Source: CAG-873 sp910578365 (GTDB taxonomy: Bacteria > Bacteroidota > Bacteroidia > Bacteroidales > Muribaculaceae). Taken from it: 64,000 bases of DNA. This document shows positions 38,872 to 48,154 of this stretch, one piece after another (position 1 is the stretch's first letter; every line of letters starts with the position of its first letter). The stretch spans positions 1,550,001-1,614,000 of the forward strand of contig OX620685.1 in NCBI GenBank assembly GCA_951635545.1. Reading direction: 5' to 3'. Both the position numbers and the translations under genes were made by a program. The notes beneath the pieces are model-generated. The model saw only the letters and a list, made by a program, of their open reading frames with translations, searched no databases and was not told the origin of the DNA.

Positions 38872-40684
38872 AAACAGAAAACGGATGCGTAGCGACCGCC
38901 GGGCCGACCGCTTCGACCCCTTTGCCGGAGTGGGATGCAGCGGCCGGCGTCGCAAGGTGTCCACGCCGGTGGCCGGGCTGCCCGAGGCACTTGTGCCGGT
39001 GGAGATGCTAAAGGATACCGGCTATGGCGCAGCGATGTCGGACGCCACAAAGTGGAAGCAGTTGCGCTGCCGCCACGACTTTGAGTACTGGTGCGCGGCG
39101 TGCGCCACGGTAAAACATAAACTCGAGGGGCGCGATGTGCCCTTTGTGCTCAATCGCCCCCAGCGCAGGGTGGCGGCTATAATGGAGGCCGACCGACGTG
39201 CAGGGCGTCCCATACGGCTGATTATGCTGAAGGCTCGCCAATGGGGAGGAAGCACTCTGGTGCAGATGTATATGGCCTGGATTCAGAGCTGCCACCGCCG
39301 CAACTGGAATTCGCTGATATGTGCCCATGTAAAAGATACCGCGGCCTCGATACGGGGCATGTACACCAAGATGCTGGCATGCTATCCGCCCGAACTGTGG
39401 GAGGGCGATTGCGCGCCGCAGTTCAAACCCTTTGAACGTTCGCTGAACATACGCGAGATTTCGGGTCGTGGCTGCCGGGTGACACTGGGCTCGAGTGAAA
39501 ATCAGGAGGCGGTACGCGGAGGCGACTATGCCATGGCGCACCTGTCGGAAACAGCCTTCTACGCCTCCACCTCGCAGCGCTCGCCCGATAAATTCATACA
39601 GGCAATCTGCGGCGGCATAGCCTACCATCCGTACACTCTGATAGCCATGGAGTCAACGGCCAACGGAGTGGGCAATTACTTTCACAGCGAGTGGCTGCGC
39701 TGCGAGCAAGGCAAGGGCGACAAGCGCGCGGTGTTCGTGCCCTGGTATGAAATAGACATATACCGCCTTGAACCGGACGACCCCGCCGCTTTCATTGAAA
39801 GCTTCGACGATTATGAACGCCGGTTGTGGACCGACTTAGGCCTAACACTCGATCGCATCTGGTGGTATCGCTGCAAAAGCCGCGAGTACAGCAGCCGCGA
39901 GCAGATGCAGGCCAATTTCCCGACAACTCCGCAGGAGGCGTTCATAAACACGGGCAACAGTGTGTTCGACACTGCGGCGGTGGAGCGCATGCGCGCCGAT
40001 TGCCGCTCTGGCGAGCGAGGCGATATAGGCAGAGGCGGATTCTCGGCGGCATCCAACGGGCTGCTGGAGCTTTGGCAGAAGCCGGCGGTCGGCGCCTCAT
40101 ATGTGGTGACGGTTGATGTCGGGGGCCGTTCGGCAGCTTCCGATTGGTCGGTAATCGCGATTATGAAGCGAGGCACTCTGCCGCAGGTGGTTGCCCAGTG
40201 GCGCGGACATATCGACCACGACCTTCTGGCCGCCAAGGCTGAGCAGCTGGCAAGGTACTACAACAACGCCCTGCTGATGATAGAGAGCAATACACTCGAA
40301 AGCGAGAATACCTCGGGAGACTCCAATCTGTTTGTGCTGGCACGTCTGGCCGAGCGCTACCGCAACCTTTACAAGCGCGAAAGCTACGATACTGTCACAC
40401 GCCAGATTACAACGCGAGTGGGTTTCCATACCAACCGCTCCACCAAGGCCATGCTGATAAGCGGACTGATAGAGGCCGTGCGCGACGGGCGGTATATAGA
40501 GCGCGACAGCATGGCCTGCAACGAGTTGCTCACATATGAACAACTGTCCGGCGGGGCATACGCCGCTAAGGCAGGTTTCCACGATGATATATTGATGACG
40601 CGCGCCATGGCGGTTTTAGCACTGTCGCAGACAGCTTGCATGCGGGTCGGACAGCGTCCGGTCTGCCATCCCGGGGGATGGTAG
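38843..40684 (+). CDS. Phage-type terminase large subunit (orphan)
   Basis: The 613-residue protein has the two-domain layout of a DNA-packaging motor. The ATPase has a Walker A-like loop KARQWGGST (130-138), a Walker B region around MAHLSETAF (231-239) and the coupling motif MESTANGVGN (269-278). The nuclease has Asp425 in VTVDVGG, Glu481 in MIESN and Asp581/582 in FHDDILMTRA. All catalytic acids look intact. No portal, capsid, protease, small terminase, integrase or lysis gene is nearby, so this is a domesticated or remnant unit with the 828-residue gene. Confidence 0.85.
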   Translation: MKNTADIISENRKRMRSDRRADRFDPFAGVGCSGRRRKVSTPVAGLPEALVPVEMLKDTGYGAAMSDATKWKQLRCRHDFEYWCAACATVKHKLEGRDVPFVLNRPQRRVAAIMEADRRAGRPIRLIMLKARQWGGSTLVQMYMAWIQSCHRRNWNSLICAHVKDTAASIRGMYTKMLACYPPELWEGDCAPQFKPFERSLNIREISGRGCRVTLGSSENQEAVRGGDYAMAHLSETAFYASTSQRSPDKFIQAICGGIAYHPYTLIAMESTANGVGNYFHSEWLRCEQGKGDKRAVFVPWYEIDIYRLEPDDPAAFIESFDDYERRLWTDLGLTLDRIWWYRCKSREYSSREQMQANFPTTPQEAFINTGNSVFDTAAVERMRADCRSGERGDIGRGGFSAASNGLLELWQKPAVGASYVVTVDVGGRSAASDWSVIAIMKRGTLPQVVAQWRGHIDHDLLAAKAEQLARYYNNALLMIESNTLESENTSGDSNLFVLARLAERYRNLYKRESYDTVTRQITTRVGFHTNRSTKAMLISGLIEAVRDGRYIERDSMACNELLTYEQLSGGAYAAKAGFHDDILMTRAMAVLALSQTACMRVGQRPVCHPGGW

Positions 40685-40703
40685 ACCCGGCATTATATAA
40701 AAT

Positions 40704-40732
40704 GGGCATAGAGCTCACACAACTCTATGCCC
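40704..40732 (+). terminator. Hairpin after the terminase gene
   Basis: GGGCATAGAG pairs perfectly with CTCTATGCCC around a 9-nt loop. The following T tract is weak (CTCTTGTTG). The rest of 40733-40889 shows no gene. Confidence 0.55.
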
Positions 40733-40889
40733 TCTTGTTGCTATAGTTGGATTTACGTTGCCCAATATCCGTCTCGGTCAGGCAATGCGGAATCAATAAA
40801 CAGTGCAAAGTTACAAAGTTTGCGAGTAATAACAGCACATTTTGGGCGAAAATTTCGCTAAAAATGAGTGAAAATAGGTTAAAAAGGCT

Positions 40890-42170
40890 TTATGGGGTGC
40901 GTGGATTGCAGTGTACCAACAGTTTGTCGATATGCGAGCAATCCATATCCACCACTTTAAAAGTGAAGTTGTGCCAGCGGATGTCATCGCCTTCAACCGG
41001 AATTTTGCGGGTATTTTCCAGAATCAGGCCTCCGATGGTGGCATAGTTGGCCGGTTCGTAAAGGTCGTCGCAGCCGAAGTAGTTGAGAAAATCGTATATG
41101 GGGCAGGCGGCATCCACCAGATAGCTTTTGCCGTCGTCGAGCGGCAATATATAGGGGCCCTCCTCGCGACATTCGCAGCTGCCCACAAGGCCGTCGAGAA
41201 TATCGCTGAGTGTCACCACTCCCTGCATCATGCCGAATTCGTCGCAGACTATCAGGCAGTGTACGTGTTCGTTCTTGAGCCTCTCCAGGGCGTCGTATAC
41301 GGTCATGCATTCCGGTACAAAGGAGCCCCGGGCCATGGTGCTGTCGAGGCAGAATGTCGGATTGTCGAGAGTGAAAATAAGGTTTTTAAGGCTTACGGTA
41401 CCACGCACCGACTCGCGCCGAGTATCCAGCACCGGATAAGTATCGTGGAGTTCGGCCGATATAATCTCTTTGATGCGTTGCGGACTCATGTCAACAGTCA
41501 GGCTCACTACATCCTTGCGGTTTGTCATAATAGAGGCTACACGCTGGTCGCCAAGAACCAGAGCGCGGGTCATGATGTCGCGTTCCACGGCTTGTACCTC
41601 GCCAGAGGCGGCACCGTTCTCGATAATCTGTTTTACGTCGCCTTCGGTGATTTTGTTTCCATCGCTGCGCAGATGCAACAGCCGTACCACGGCCTTGGTC
41701 GACACCGACAGCAGCCATACCAGCGGCATTGCGAACTTCGACAGCAGGCTCATGGGCCGCGCCACCAGTTTGGCCACGGTATCGGCGCAAGTGAGGGCTA
41801 TGCGCTTGGGTACCAGTTCGCCAATTACAATCGACAGATATGTTACAATCACCACGATAGTAACCTGTGCAATCTCATGCGAGTAAGCAGCCGGAACTCC
41901 ATAACCCTGCAGTATGCCGGCAAAGGAGGCCGCGAACGAAGCTCCGGAGTAAAGTCCGGTGAGTATGCCGATAAGAGTAATGCCAATCTGTATTGTCGAG
42001 AGGAAGCTGTCAGGGTTCCCGGCAATTTCCAGAGCTGTCCGTGCGGCCTTGCTGCCGCGCTTGCTTTCCTGTTCCAGACGGGTCTTACGGGCACTGATAA
42101 GGGCTGTTTCCGACATTGAAAACAGGCCGTTGAGCAAAATCAGCAGTGCGATAATCAGCAGTTCTTTCAT
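40890..42170 (-). CDS. CNNM/CorC-type transporter (DUF21-CBS-CorC_HlyC)
   Basis: The 426-residue protein has an N-terminal DUF21 membrane domain (about 1-200, spans near 1-20, 60-85, 95-120 and 130-150). A CBS pair follows (about 210-340), then a C-terminal CorC_HlyC domain (about 345-425). The family exports magnesium or cobalt, although older names call it hemolysin. It is downstream of xseB on the same strand. Confidence 0.9.
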   Translation of the reverse strand: MKELLIIALLILLNGLFSMSETALISARKTRLEQESKRGSKAARTALEIAGNPDSFLSTIQIGITLIGILTGLYSGASFAASFAGILQGYGVPAAYSHEIAQVTIVVIVTYLSIVIGELVPKRIALTCADTVAKLVARPMSLLSKFAMPLVWLLSVSTKAVVRLLHLRSDGNKITEGDVKQIIENGAASGEVQAVERDIMTRALVLGDQRVASIMTNRKDVVSLTVDMSPQRIKEIISAELHDTYPVLDTRRESVRGTVSLKNLIFTLDNPTFCLDSTMARGSFVPECMTVYDALERLKNEHVHCLIVCDEFGMMQGVVTLSDILDGLVGSCECREEGPYILPLDDGKSYLVDAACPIYDFLNYFGCDDLYEPANYATIGGLILENTRKIPVEGDDIRWHNFTFKVVDMDCSHIDKLLVHCNPRTP

Positions 42171-42205
42171 AATACATGTTTAACACACGAAGGCGGCCAA
42201 AAAGT

Positions 42206-42406
42206 TCACTGCTGCTCGAATTTGTCGAGAATTTCCGCCAGCTGCTGTTCGGTAAAAGTGAGTTTGGCGCGGCAAATATTCAGCAGTTCTGTGGCGCGGG
42301 CGGTGCGTTCGGCCAGAGTATCGATGTCGCAGTCATTGCCTCTTAGCGCCGCCACAATGGCTTCGAGTTCGGCCAGAGCGTTGTTGTAGCTGAGTTCTTC
42401 TTTCAT
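42206..42406 (-). CDS. xseB: Exodeoxyribonuclease VII small subunit
   Basis: The 66-residue helical protein shows the XseB pattern (SYNNALAELEAIVAALRGNDCDIDTL, then ERTARATELLNICRAKL). It lies 28 nt downstream of xseA and makes the heteromeric exonuclease with it. Confidence 0.92.
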   Translation of the reverse strand: MKEELSYNNALAELEAIVAALRGNDCDIDTLAERTARATELLNICRAKLTFTEQQLAEILDKFEQQ

Positions 42407-42434
42407 TTCTTTTAAGAATGATATAGATTAATGT

Positions 42435-43670
42435 TCAACTTATTACAGATTCGGCTGTGCCGCCGGCAAATGTGGTGGTTATGACCCGGCCTTTGGCAAG
42501 TCCGTCGGGCGAAGTCAGGGCGCGCCCGTCGAGGCGCGTGATAGTGTATCCGCGGCGCAGTGTGGCCTCGGGCGAGAGAGCTTCGATAAGCTGGCCCAGG
42601 CTGTCGAGTTTCCGGCGGTGTTGTTGCAGTATGCCGTCGGAGATATCCGGCAGGAGTGAGCCGAGGTTGTCGAGTCGCTGGAGCTCGCGGGCCATGCGTC
42701 CTCGTACAAGCGGGGCGAGCTGCCCTTCGATATAGGCGAGCTGTCGTCGATTGCCTCCAAGGCGGTCGCTGATGTTGCGGAAGAGTTCGGCACCCAGTTG
42801 CTGCAGGCGCTGCAATTGGGTGTTGCCTTGCCCGATAAGCCATTCGGCTGCTGCAGTAGGTGTCTTTACGCGCATGTTTGCCACATAGTCGAGCACGGTG
42901 ATGTCGCGCTCATGGCCAACACCCACTATTATCGGCAAAGGAAACTGTGCCACGTTGGCCGCCAGGTCGTAGTCGTCGAACGATGCCAAATCGCTGGTGG
43001 CTCCGCCGCCGCGTATTATCACCACACAATCGAAGTTGTCGATTCGCGGTGCTATGCGGTCAAGAGCTTCGATAATCGATGCCGGGGCCTTGGGGCCCTG
43101 GAGTATGGCAGAGAACAGCTCGGTGTGGAAGCGCAGTCGGCGGCTGTTGTGGTACAGCTGGTTTATGAAGTCACCGTATCCGGCGGCTCCGGCGGCCGAT
43201 ATTACAGCAATACGTTGCACCGGTACCGGCCATTCGAGCTGACGGTTCATGTCGGCAACCCCTTCTTCGGTAAGGCGCTGCAGAATCTCGCGTCTGCGCC
43301 GGAGCAGGTCGCCCATGGTGTAGTCTGGGTTGATGTCGTTTATCACCAGCGACAGGCCGTACACGGGGTGGTACGAGGCCGTCACGCGAGCCATGATTTT
43401 TATGTCCGATGCCAACGGCGTGCCTGTGGCCATGCGGAACTCAGTGTTCAGCGAGCCGAAACGCGAAGCCCAGATGGCGGCCCGCAGCCGGGCCACGGTG
43501 GCACCGCTCTGCGGGTCTTTCTGTATCAGCTCCATGTAGCAATGGCCGCCCGAACAGCGCAGGTCGCTTGTTTCGGCTGTGACCCATACGTCGCAGATGG
43601 CGGCCTCGCTGATTGCGGCGCCCAGGCGCCGGGCGAGTTCATGCAGGCTTATGGCATTGGCTGAGTCCAT
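42435..43670 (-). CDS. xseA: Exodeoxyribonuclease VII large subunit
   Basis: The 411-residue protein has an N-terminal OB fold (about 20-110, VTAETSDLRCSGGHCYMELIQ). The catalytic domain contains VVIIRGGGATSDLASFDD and GVGHERDITVLDYVA, and a helical C-terminus follows. It degrades single-stranded DNA processively. The ATG overlaps the stop of the DUF3256 gene by one base (TAATG). Confidence 0.95.
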   Translation of the reverse strand: MDSANAISLHELARRLGAAISEAAICDVWVTAETSDLRCSGGHCYMELIQKDPQSGATVARLRAAIWASRFGSLNTEFRMATGTPLASDIKIMARVTASYHPVYGLSLVINDINPDYTMGDLLRRRREILQRLTEEGVADMNRQLEWPVPVQRIAVISAAGAAGYGDFINQLYHNSRRLRFHTELFSAILQGPKAPASIIEALDRIAPRIDNFDCVVIIRGGGATSDLASFDDYDLAANVAQFPLPIIVGVGHERDITVLDYVANMRVKTPTAAAEWLIGQGNTQLQRLQQLGAELFRNISDRLGGNRRQLAYIEGQLAPLVRGRMARELQRLDNLGSLLPDISDGILQQHRRKLDSLGQLIEALSPEATLRRGYTITRLDGRALTSPDGLAKGRVITTTFAGGTAESVIS

Positions 43671-44299
43671 TACTTGGTCTGTACGAAAGTCTTGCCGTTG
43701 AAGCGGTACATAATCTGTGGTTTCAGGTAGCGGGCCACTTCGGAAGCGGTGCTGTCCTTGCCGGAATAATACTCGCCTATGGTGTTGGTAAACACCAGCT
43801 TGTTGTCGTTTTCGTCAAACTTGGCCGAAGCTGTTATGAATGGCACGGCCAGTTCGACACTTTCGATGTTGGCGCGGCCTTCGTCGGTGAGCCAGTCAGA
43901 CGGGGCAGGCATTACCGAAGCCTGACGAGCCGCTTTCCAATCGGTGCCGAACAGACTGACCTTGCTGTCGGGCATGGGAGTGGGCAGAGTTTCGATAACC
44001 ACCAGCAGGGAGTCGCATCCGCTTACGGCCAGACTGTATTCGAGTTCAACACCTTTGCCGACGTTCACAAGCAGCGAACGTTCGCTCTCGCTTACAATCG
44101 AAGCCGTTTCGCCGAACATGTTGGCGGTTTTCGACGGCAGATTGCTGCGGAAGTAGTCGAGCAAATCCATGCGCATGTTTGTGTCGATATACGGGGCTGC
44201 CTCATACATAGGGGCTTCCACGAAAAAATCAGCGATTCTGCGGGCCGTAGCCGATGCCACGGCCATGGCGACCATAAGTAAGGGCAGTATTCGTTTCAT
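43670..44299 (-). CDS. DUF3256 family exported protein
   Basis: The 209-residue protein has an N-terminal signal peptide (MKRILPLLMVAMAVASATA). The DUF3256 pattern follows (FFVEAPMYEAAPYIDTNMRMDLLDYF, SLLVVIETLPTPMPDS, PQIMYRFNGKTF). The family is known only from Bacteroidetes and has no assigned function. It is translationally coupled to xseA. Confidence 0.82.
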   Translation of the reverse strand: MKRILPLLMVAMAVASATARRIADFFVEAPMYEAAPYIDTNMRMDLLDYFRSNLPSKTANMFGETASIVSESERSLLVNVGKGVELEYSLAVSGCDSLLVVIETLPTPMPDSKVSLFGTDWKAARQASVMPAPSDWLTDEGRANIESVELAVPFITASAKFDENDNKLVFTNTIGEYYSGKDSTASEVARYLKPQIMYRFNGKTFVQTK

Positions 44300-44345
44300 C
44301 TTACATAATTGATATGTGTGCCGGTCGGGGCGGGCGTATTGCTGT

Positions 44346-46034
44346 TTATTTTTTCTTTCGTTTCGAGGCTTTGGCGTAGTCTTTTTCCTTGTCGGCGATT
44401 TCGCTGAACAGACGTTTGCCGAAAAATTCAGTTCCGGTGATGGCTCCGGTCACACGGCGTGCGTCGCCTTTCTTTACGTCGAACAGGGTATATCCCGGCA
44501 GCAGGTCGATACGCCCCACATCCACTCGCTGTCCGTCGATATTCTTGTTGAGTAGCTCAATGAGGTTTCCGGCAAAGAACCCGTCGGCTTTTCCTGCGTT
44601 GACATAAATGCGGGCCATGCCGCGGTCGGCGGTTCGGCGGTCTTTCTCTTTGTCAGAGCGCGGAGCGCGGTCTTTCGCGCCTTTCTTTTCTTTGACGGGC
44701 TTTTCGTCGATAAAATCGATGGCCGGAGCGTCCTTGTAATAGTTGAGCAGACGGTTGAATTCGAGCGAAAGTACTCGTTTGATAAGGTCCTCGGTGGATA
44801 GCCATGCCAGTTTTTTGCTTATACCGGACATGTATTTGTTGATTTCTTCTTCGTTCACCTCCACTCGCTCGAGCCGGTCGGCGAGATTATAGAGCTGCTT
44901 CTCGATGATGTGTGCCGGAGTAGGCACTTCACGGCGCTCGAACTTCTTGCCTATGATACGCTCTATTTCGCGCAGTTTTCCTCTCTCGCGCGAGTGGATG
45001 ATGGCAACGGATACACCGGTCTTTCCGGCGCGTCCGGTACGTCCCGAGCGGTGAGTGTACACCGCGGTATCGTCGGGCAGTCCGTAGTTTATCACGTGTG
45101 TCAGGTCGTCGACATCGAGTCCGCGCGCAGCCACGTCGGTGGCCACGAGCATGCTTACTACCCGGTCGCGGAACTTGCGCATTACAATGTCGCGTTGCTG
45201 CTGCGAGAGGTCGCCGTGAAGGGCCTCGGCGTTATAGCCGTCGGCAATCAGTTTGTCGGCCACCTCCTGTGTGTCGCGGCGTGTGCGGCAGAAAATAATG
45301 GCGTATATGCTTGGCGAGTTGTCGGCGATACGCTTCAGGGCCAGATATTTGTCGCGCGCGTTTACCATATAGTAAATGTGCTTTACGTTTTTGGCTCCTT
45401 CGTTGCGGTTGCCTATAACGATTTCCTCCGGGTCTTTCATAAATCGTTTTGCAATCCTGGCCACTTCGGCAGGCATAGTTGCCGAAAATAGCAGCATGCG
45501 CCGCTGCTGCGGCACATGGCTGAGGATGTCGTTGATAGAGTCGACAAATCCCATATTGAGCATTTCGTCGGCTTCGTCGAGCACCACTGTATGTATGCCG
45601 TGCAGCTGTACCACGCCGCGGTTTATAAGGTCGATAAGGCGTCCGGGGGTGGCCACTATAATCTGCACGCCCTTGCGCAGAGCGCGAATCTGGCTTTCGA
45701 TACTTGAGCCGCCGTACACAGGCAGCACCTGTAGGTCGTCGATATATTTGGCGAAGTCGGCCAGGTCGCCTGCAATCTGGAGGCACAATTCGCGTGTAGG
45801 TGCAAGCACCAGGGCTTGGGGGTCATGTTCGTTCAGGTTTATACGCTGTATAAGCGGCAGCCCGAAGGCTGCGGTTTTACCGGTGCCGGTCTGGGCGAGT
45901 GCCACCAGGTCGTGTTCGCCGTGCAGCAGGCCGGGTATAACCTTTTCCTGCACGGGCATGGGTCGTTCGAAACCCATTTCTTCGATGGCGCGCCTCAGCG
46001 GCTCATTTACCCCTAATTCTTCAAATTCAGTCAT
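44346..46034 (-). CDS. DEAD-box RNA helicase with DbpA-type RNA-binding domain
   Basis: The 562-residue protein has the helicase core motifs GTGKTAA, VLDEADEML, SATM, VATDVAARG and HRSGRTGRAG (to about residue 360), an extension, and a C-terminal DbpA RNA-binding domain (about 465-545, ARIYVNAGKADGFFAGNLIELL). The tail is Lys/Arg-rich. Likely roles are ribosome assembly or mRNA decay, as for DeaD/CsdA. A TATCTTTG -7 element (46061-46054, minus strand) lies upstream. Confidence 0.93.
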   Translation of the reverse strand: MTEFEELGVNEPLRRAIEEMGFERPMPVQEKVIPGLLHGEHDLVALAQTGTGKTAAFGLPLIQRINLNEHDPQALVLAPTRELCLQIAGDLADFAKYIDDLQVLPVYGGSSIESQIRALRKGVQIIVATPGRLIDLINRGVVQLHGIHTVVLDEADEMLNMGFVDSINDILSHVPQQRRMLLFSATMPAEVARIAKRFMKDPEEIVIGNRNEGAKNVKHIYYMVNARDKYLALKRIADNSPSIYAIIFCRTRRDTQEVADKLIADGYNAEALHGDLSQQQRDIVMRKFRDRVVSMLVATDVAARGLDVDDLTHVINYGLPDDTAVYTHRSGRTGRAGKTGVSVAIIHSRERGKLREIERIIGKKFERREVPTPAHIIEKQLYNLADRLERVEVNEEEINKYMSGISKKLAWLSTEDLIKRVLSLEFNRLLNYYKDAPAIDFIDEKPVKEKKGAKDRAPRSDKEKDRRTADRGMARIYVNAGKADGFFAGNLIELLNKNIDGQRVDVGRIDLLPGYTLFDVKKGDARRVTGAITGTEFFGKRLFSEIADKEKDYAKASKRKKK

Positions 46035-46138
46035 GTAATATTTTTAGTTTCCACAAAGATACGAAAAAACAACAACATAGCTGCTATGAAGGTTCCGAAA
46101 TTACGCTTCCTTTGTCGAAAAGACTGAACTGAAAATGA

Positions 46139-46567
46139 TTATTTCTGCAGGCTGTCGAAATATTCGTGATAGATTGCCGGTACCGGCGCGCCGGAGTTGG
46201 TTTTGGGATCGAATCCAGCAAGAACAGTACGGCAGATTACCTTTACAGCTCCGGTGGCGCTGTTTATTATGCGCTGCTCGAGCTTTATCGAGCGTTCCGA
46301 AATCTTGAGTATGCCGGTGAGAATCTCCAGCGGCTCCTCAAGCCGGGTGGGTTCGAAGAAGTCGCAGTTCACGTTCACCACCAGCAGGCCTATGTTGGCG
46401 GGATTGAGATGGCCGCCGTGTATCTGCGCGTAGAATGATGCTTTGGCCATGTCCATAAGTTCGAGATACACGTTGTTGTTTACGTGGCCGAACATGTCGA
46501 TGTCGCGGAATCGCAGTTGCACCGGTGTGCGGTGTATAAATTCTATGGTTGCTTCGGGTACTTGCAT
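46139..46567 (-). CDS. Acyl-CoA thioesterase (4HBT/hotdog fold)
   Basis: The 142-residue hotdog-fold protein has the 4HBT signature FRDIDMFGHVNNNVYLELMDMA. It hydrolyses acyl-CoA or acyl-ACP, with the exact chain unknown. It follows lpxB by 10 nt in the rnz-tadA-lpxB operon, so a role near lipid A or fatty-acid metabolism is possible. Confidence 0.87.
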   Translation of the reverse strand: MQVPEATIEFIHRTPVQLRFRDIDMFGHVNNNVYLELMDMAKASFYAQIHGGHLNPANIGLLVVNVNCDFFEPTRLEEPLEILTGILKISERSIKLEQRIINSATGAVKVICRTVLAGFDPKTNSGAPVPAIYHEYFDSLQK

Positions 46568-46577
46568 TAGAGTAATG

Positions 46578-47702
46578 TTATTTATTGGTCAATGCTTTTA
46601 TGATTAATTCGGTAGTGCGGTCGGCGGCATGGTTGTTGCCCAGACGGGCGCGCATGTCGTCGTAGCCTTCAAGCTGAAGGCGGCGTGGTTCGCGATCGGG
46701 CAGAATAGCTGCCAGTTTCTCGCCCACTGCATCGGGTGTACACATATGCAGCAGCTGTTCGGGTATTATTTCGCGTCCGGCAATAAGGTTTGGCAGCGAC
46801 ACATAGTTTACCTTAAGCAGCCGCTTCATTATATTGTACGACAGTTTCGAACCGTTGGCGCGGTAGGTCACCACCTGAGGCACCCGTGCCAGTGCGGCCT
46901 CAAGGGTGGCAGTGCCTGAAGTCACCAAAGCGGCGTGGCTGTGGCGCAGCAGGCTGTAGGTCTGGCCGTGGAGCACCGGCAGGTTGGTAAGGCGGCGGTA
47001 GAATTCGTCTTCGATACCCGGAGCTCCGGCTATTACGCCCCGGTACTGCGGCATCATGTCCACGGCGCGGCACATCACTTGCAGATTGTTGCGGATTTCG
47101 CTGCGCCGGCTGCCGGGCAGCATAGCTATTATCTTGCGGTCGCGCAGGCGGTTGGCTTTCAAAAAATCTTCGCGCGGCGGAGCAGCCTCAAGGCGTGTTT
47201 CCAGTTCCTCCACCGAGGGGTTGCCCACATACTCCACCTGCATGCCGTGGCGTGCATAAAAGTCGGGCTCGAATGGAAAAATCGCGTACACGGCCGTTAC
47301 CAGTTTCTTGATTTTTTTTACCCGCCATTCTTTCCATGCCCATATCTTGGGCGATATGTAATAAAACACCGGAATGCCCAGAGCCTTGGCTTTAGCGGCC
47401 AGTTTGAGGTTGAAACTCGGGTAGTCCACCAAAATCAGCGCATCGGGCTTTTCCTGCTCAAGGGTGCGCTTGGCAGTTCGCAGGTTGCGCCATACATCGG
47501 GCAGATGCCGCAGCACTTCGCTGAAACCCATAAAGGCCATTTCGCGTATATGAATCAGCGGCTGTGTGCCTGTGGCCTCCGTGCAGGCGTCGCCGCCCAG
47601 AAAGGAGAACTGCGCCTGAGGGTCGCGCCGTCGCAGGCATTTAATCAGTTCGGCGGCATGCAGGTCGCCCGAAGCCTCTCCGCAGCTTATATAATATTTC
47701 AT
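46578..47702 (-). CDS. lpxB: Lipid-A-disaccharide synthase
   Basis: This 374-residue GT19 enzyme condenses UDP-diacylglucosamine and lipid X in lipid A synthesis. The motifs are SCGEASGDLHAAELI at the N-terminus, FMGFSEVL, DYPSFNLKLA, YYISPKIWAWK, LLPGSRRSEI-like and SGTATLEAAL. The start at 47702 (MKYYISCGE) is used because similarity begins there and the longer frame overlaps tadA. Confidence 0.95.
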   Translation of the reverse strand: MKYYISCGEASGDLHAAELIKCLRRRDPQAQFSFLGGDACTEATGTQPLIHIREMAFMGFSEVLRHLPDVWRNLRTAKRTLEQEKPDALILVDYPSFNLKLAAKAKALGIPVFYYISPKIWAWKEWRVKKIKKLVTAVYAIFPFEPDFYARHGMQVEYVGNPSVEELETRLEAAPPREDFLKANRLRDRKIIAMLPGSRRSEIRNNLQVMCRAVDMMPQYRGVIAGAPGIEDEFYRRLTNLPVLHGQTYSLLRHSHAALVTSGTATLEAALARVPQVVTYRANGSKLSYNIMKRLLKVNYVSLPNLIAGREIIPEQLLHMCTPDAVGEKLAAILPDREPRRLQLEGYDDMRARLGNNHAADRTTELIIKALTNK

Positions 47703-47704
47703 TA

Positions 47705-48154
47705 TTATCGTAGTTTCTTGAAAAAATCCTGCATCAGTTTCCGGCACTCGTCGGCCAGCACTCCTTTCACCACCGTTGCCTTGGGGTGGAAGGGACTGCG
47801 CGATGTAAATGTGGCATAGCCTCGCTTGGGGTCGTCGCAGCCGTAAACAATGCGGCCCACCTGACTCCAGGCAATGGCGCCGGCACACATCATACATGGC
47901 TCCACGGTCACATACAGCGAACATTCGCTCAGATACTTGCCGCCGAGAGCCTGTGCGGCGGCGCTTATAGCTATCATCTCGGCGTGTGCGGTCACATCGC
48001 TCAGGGCTTCGGTGTGGTTGTGTCCGCGGCCGAGAATGCGACCGCGCGGGCTCACCACCACGGCTCCTATGGGCACCTCGCCTTTACTGTAAGCCGCGCG
48101 TGCCTCGGTCAGGGCCATGCGCATATAGCGTTCGTCGGAGTTCAGGTCAATCAT
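47705..48154 (-). CDS. tadA: tRNA-specific adenosine deaminase
   Basis: This 149-residue zinc deaminase has HAEMIAI and PCMMCAGAI as the metal and catalytic motifs, and GEVPIGAVVV early. TadA makes inosine at the wobble position of tRNA-Arg(ACG). Related guanine deaminases cannot be fully excluded. It overlaps rnz by 4 nt. Confidence 0.88.
   Translation of the reverse strand: MIDLNSDERYMRMALTEARAAYSKGEVPIGAVVVSPRGRILGRGHNHTEALSDVTAHAEMIAISAAAQALGGKYLSECSLYVTVEPCMMCAGAIAWSQVGRIVYGCDDPKRGYATFTSRSPFHPKATVVKGVLADECRKLMQDFFKKLR

Noticed and set aside
36385..40684. Complete prophage
   Set aside because: Only one recognisable phage gene (the terminase) is present, and core genes flank the pair on both sides. 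No integrase or attachment repeats were seen.
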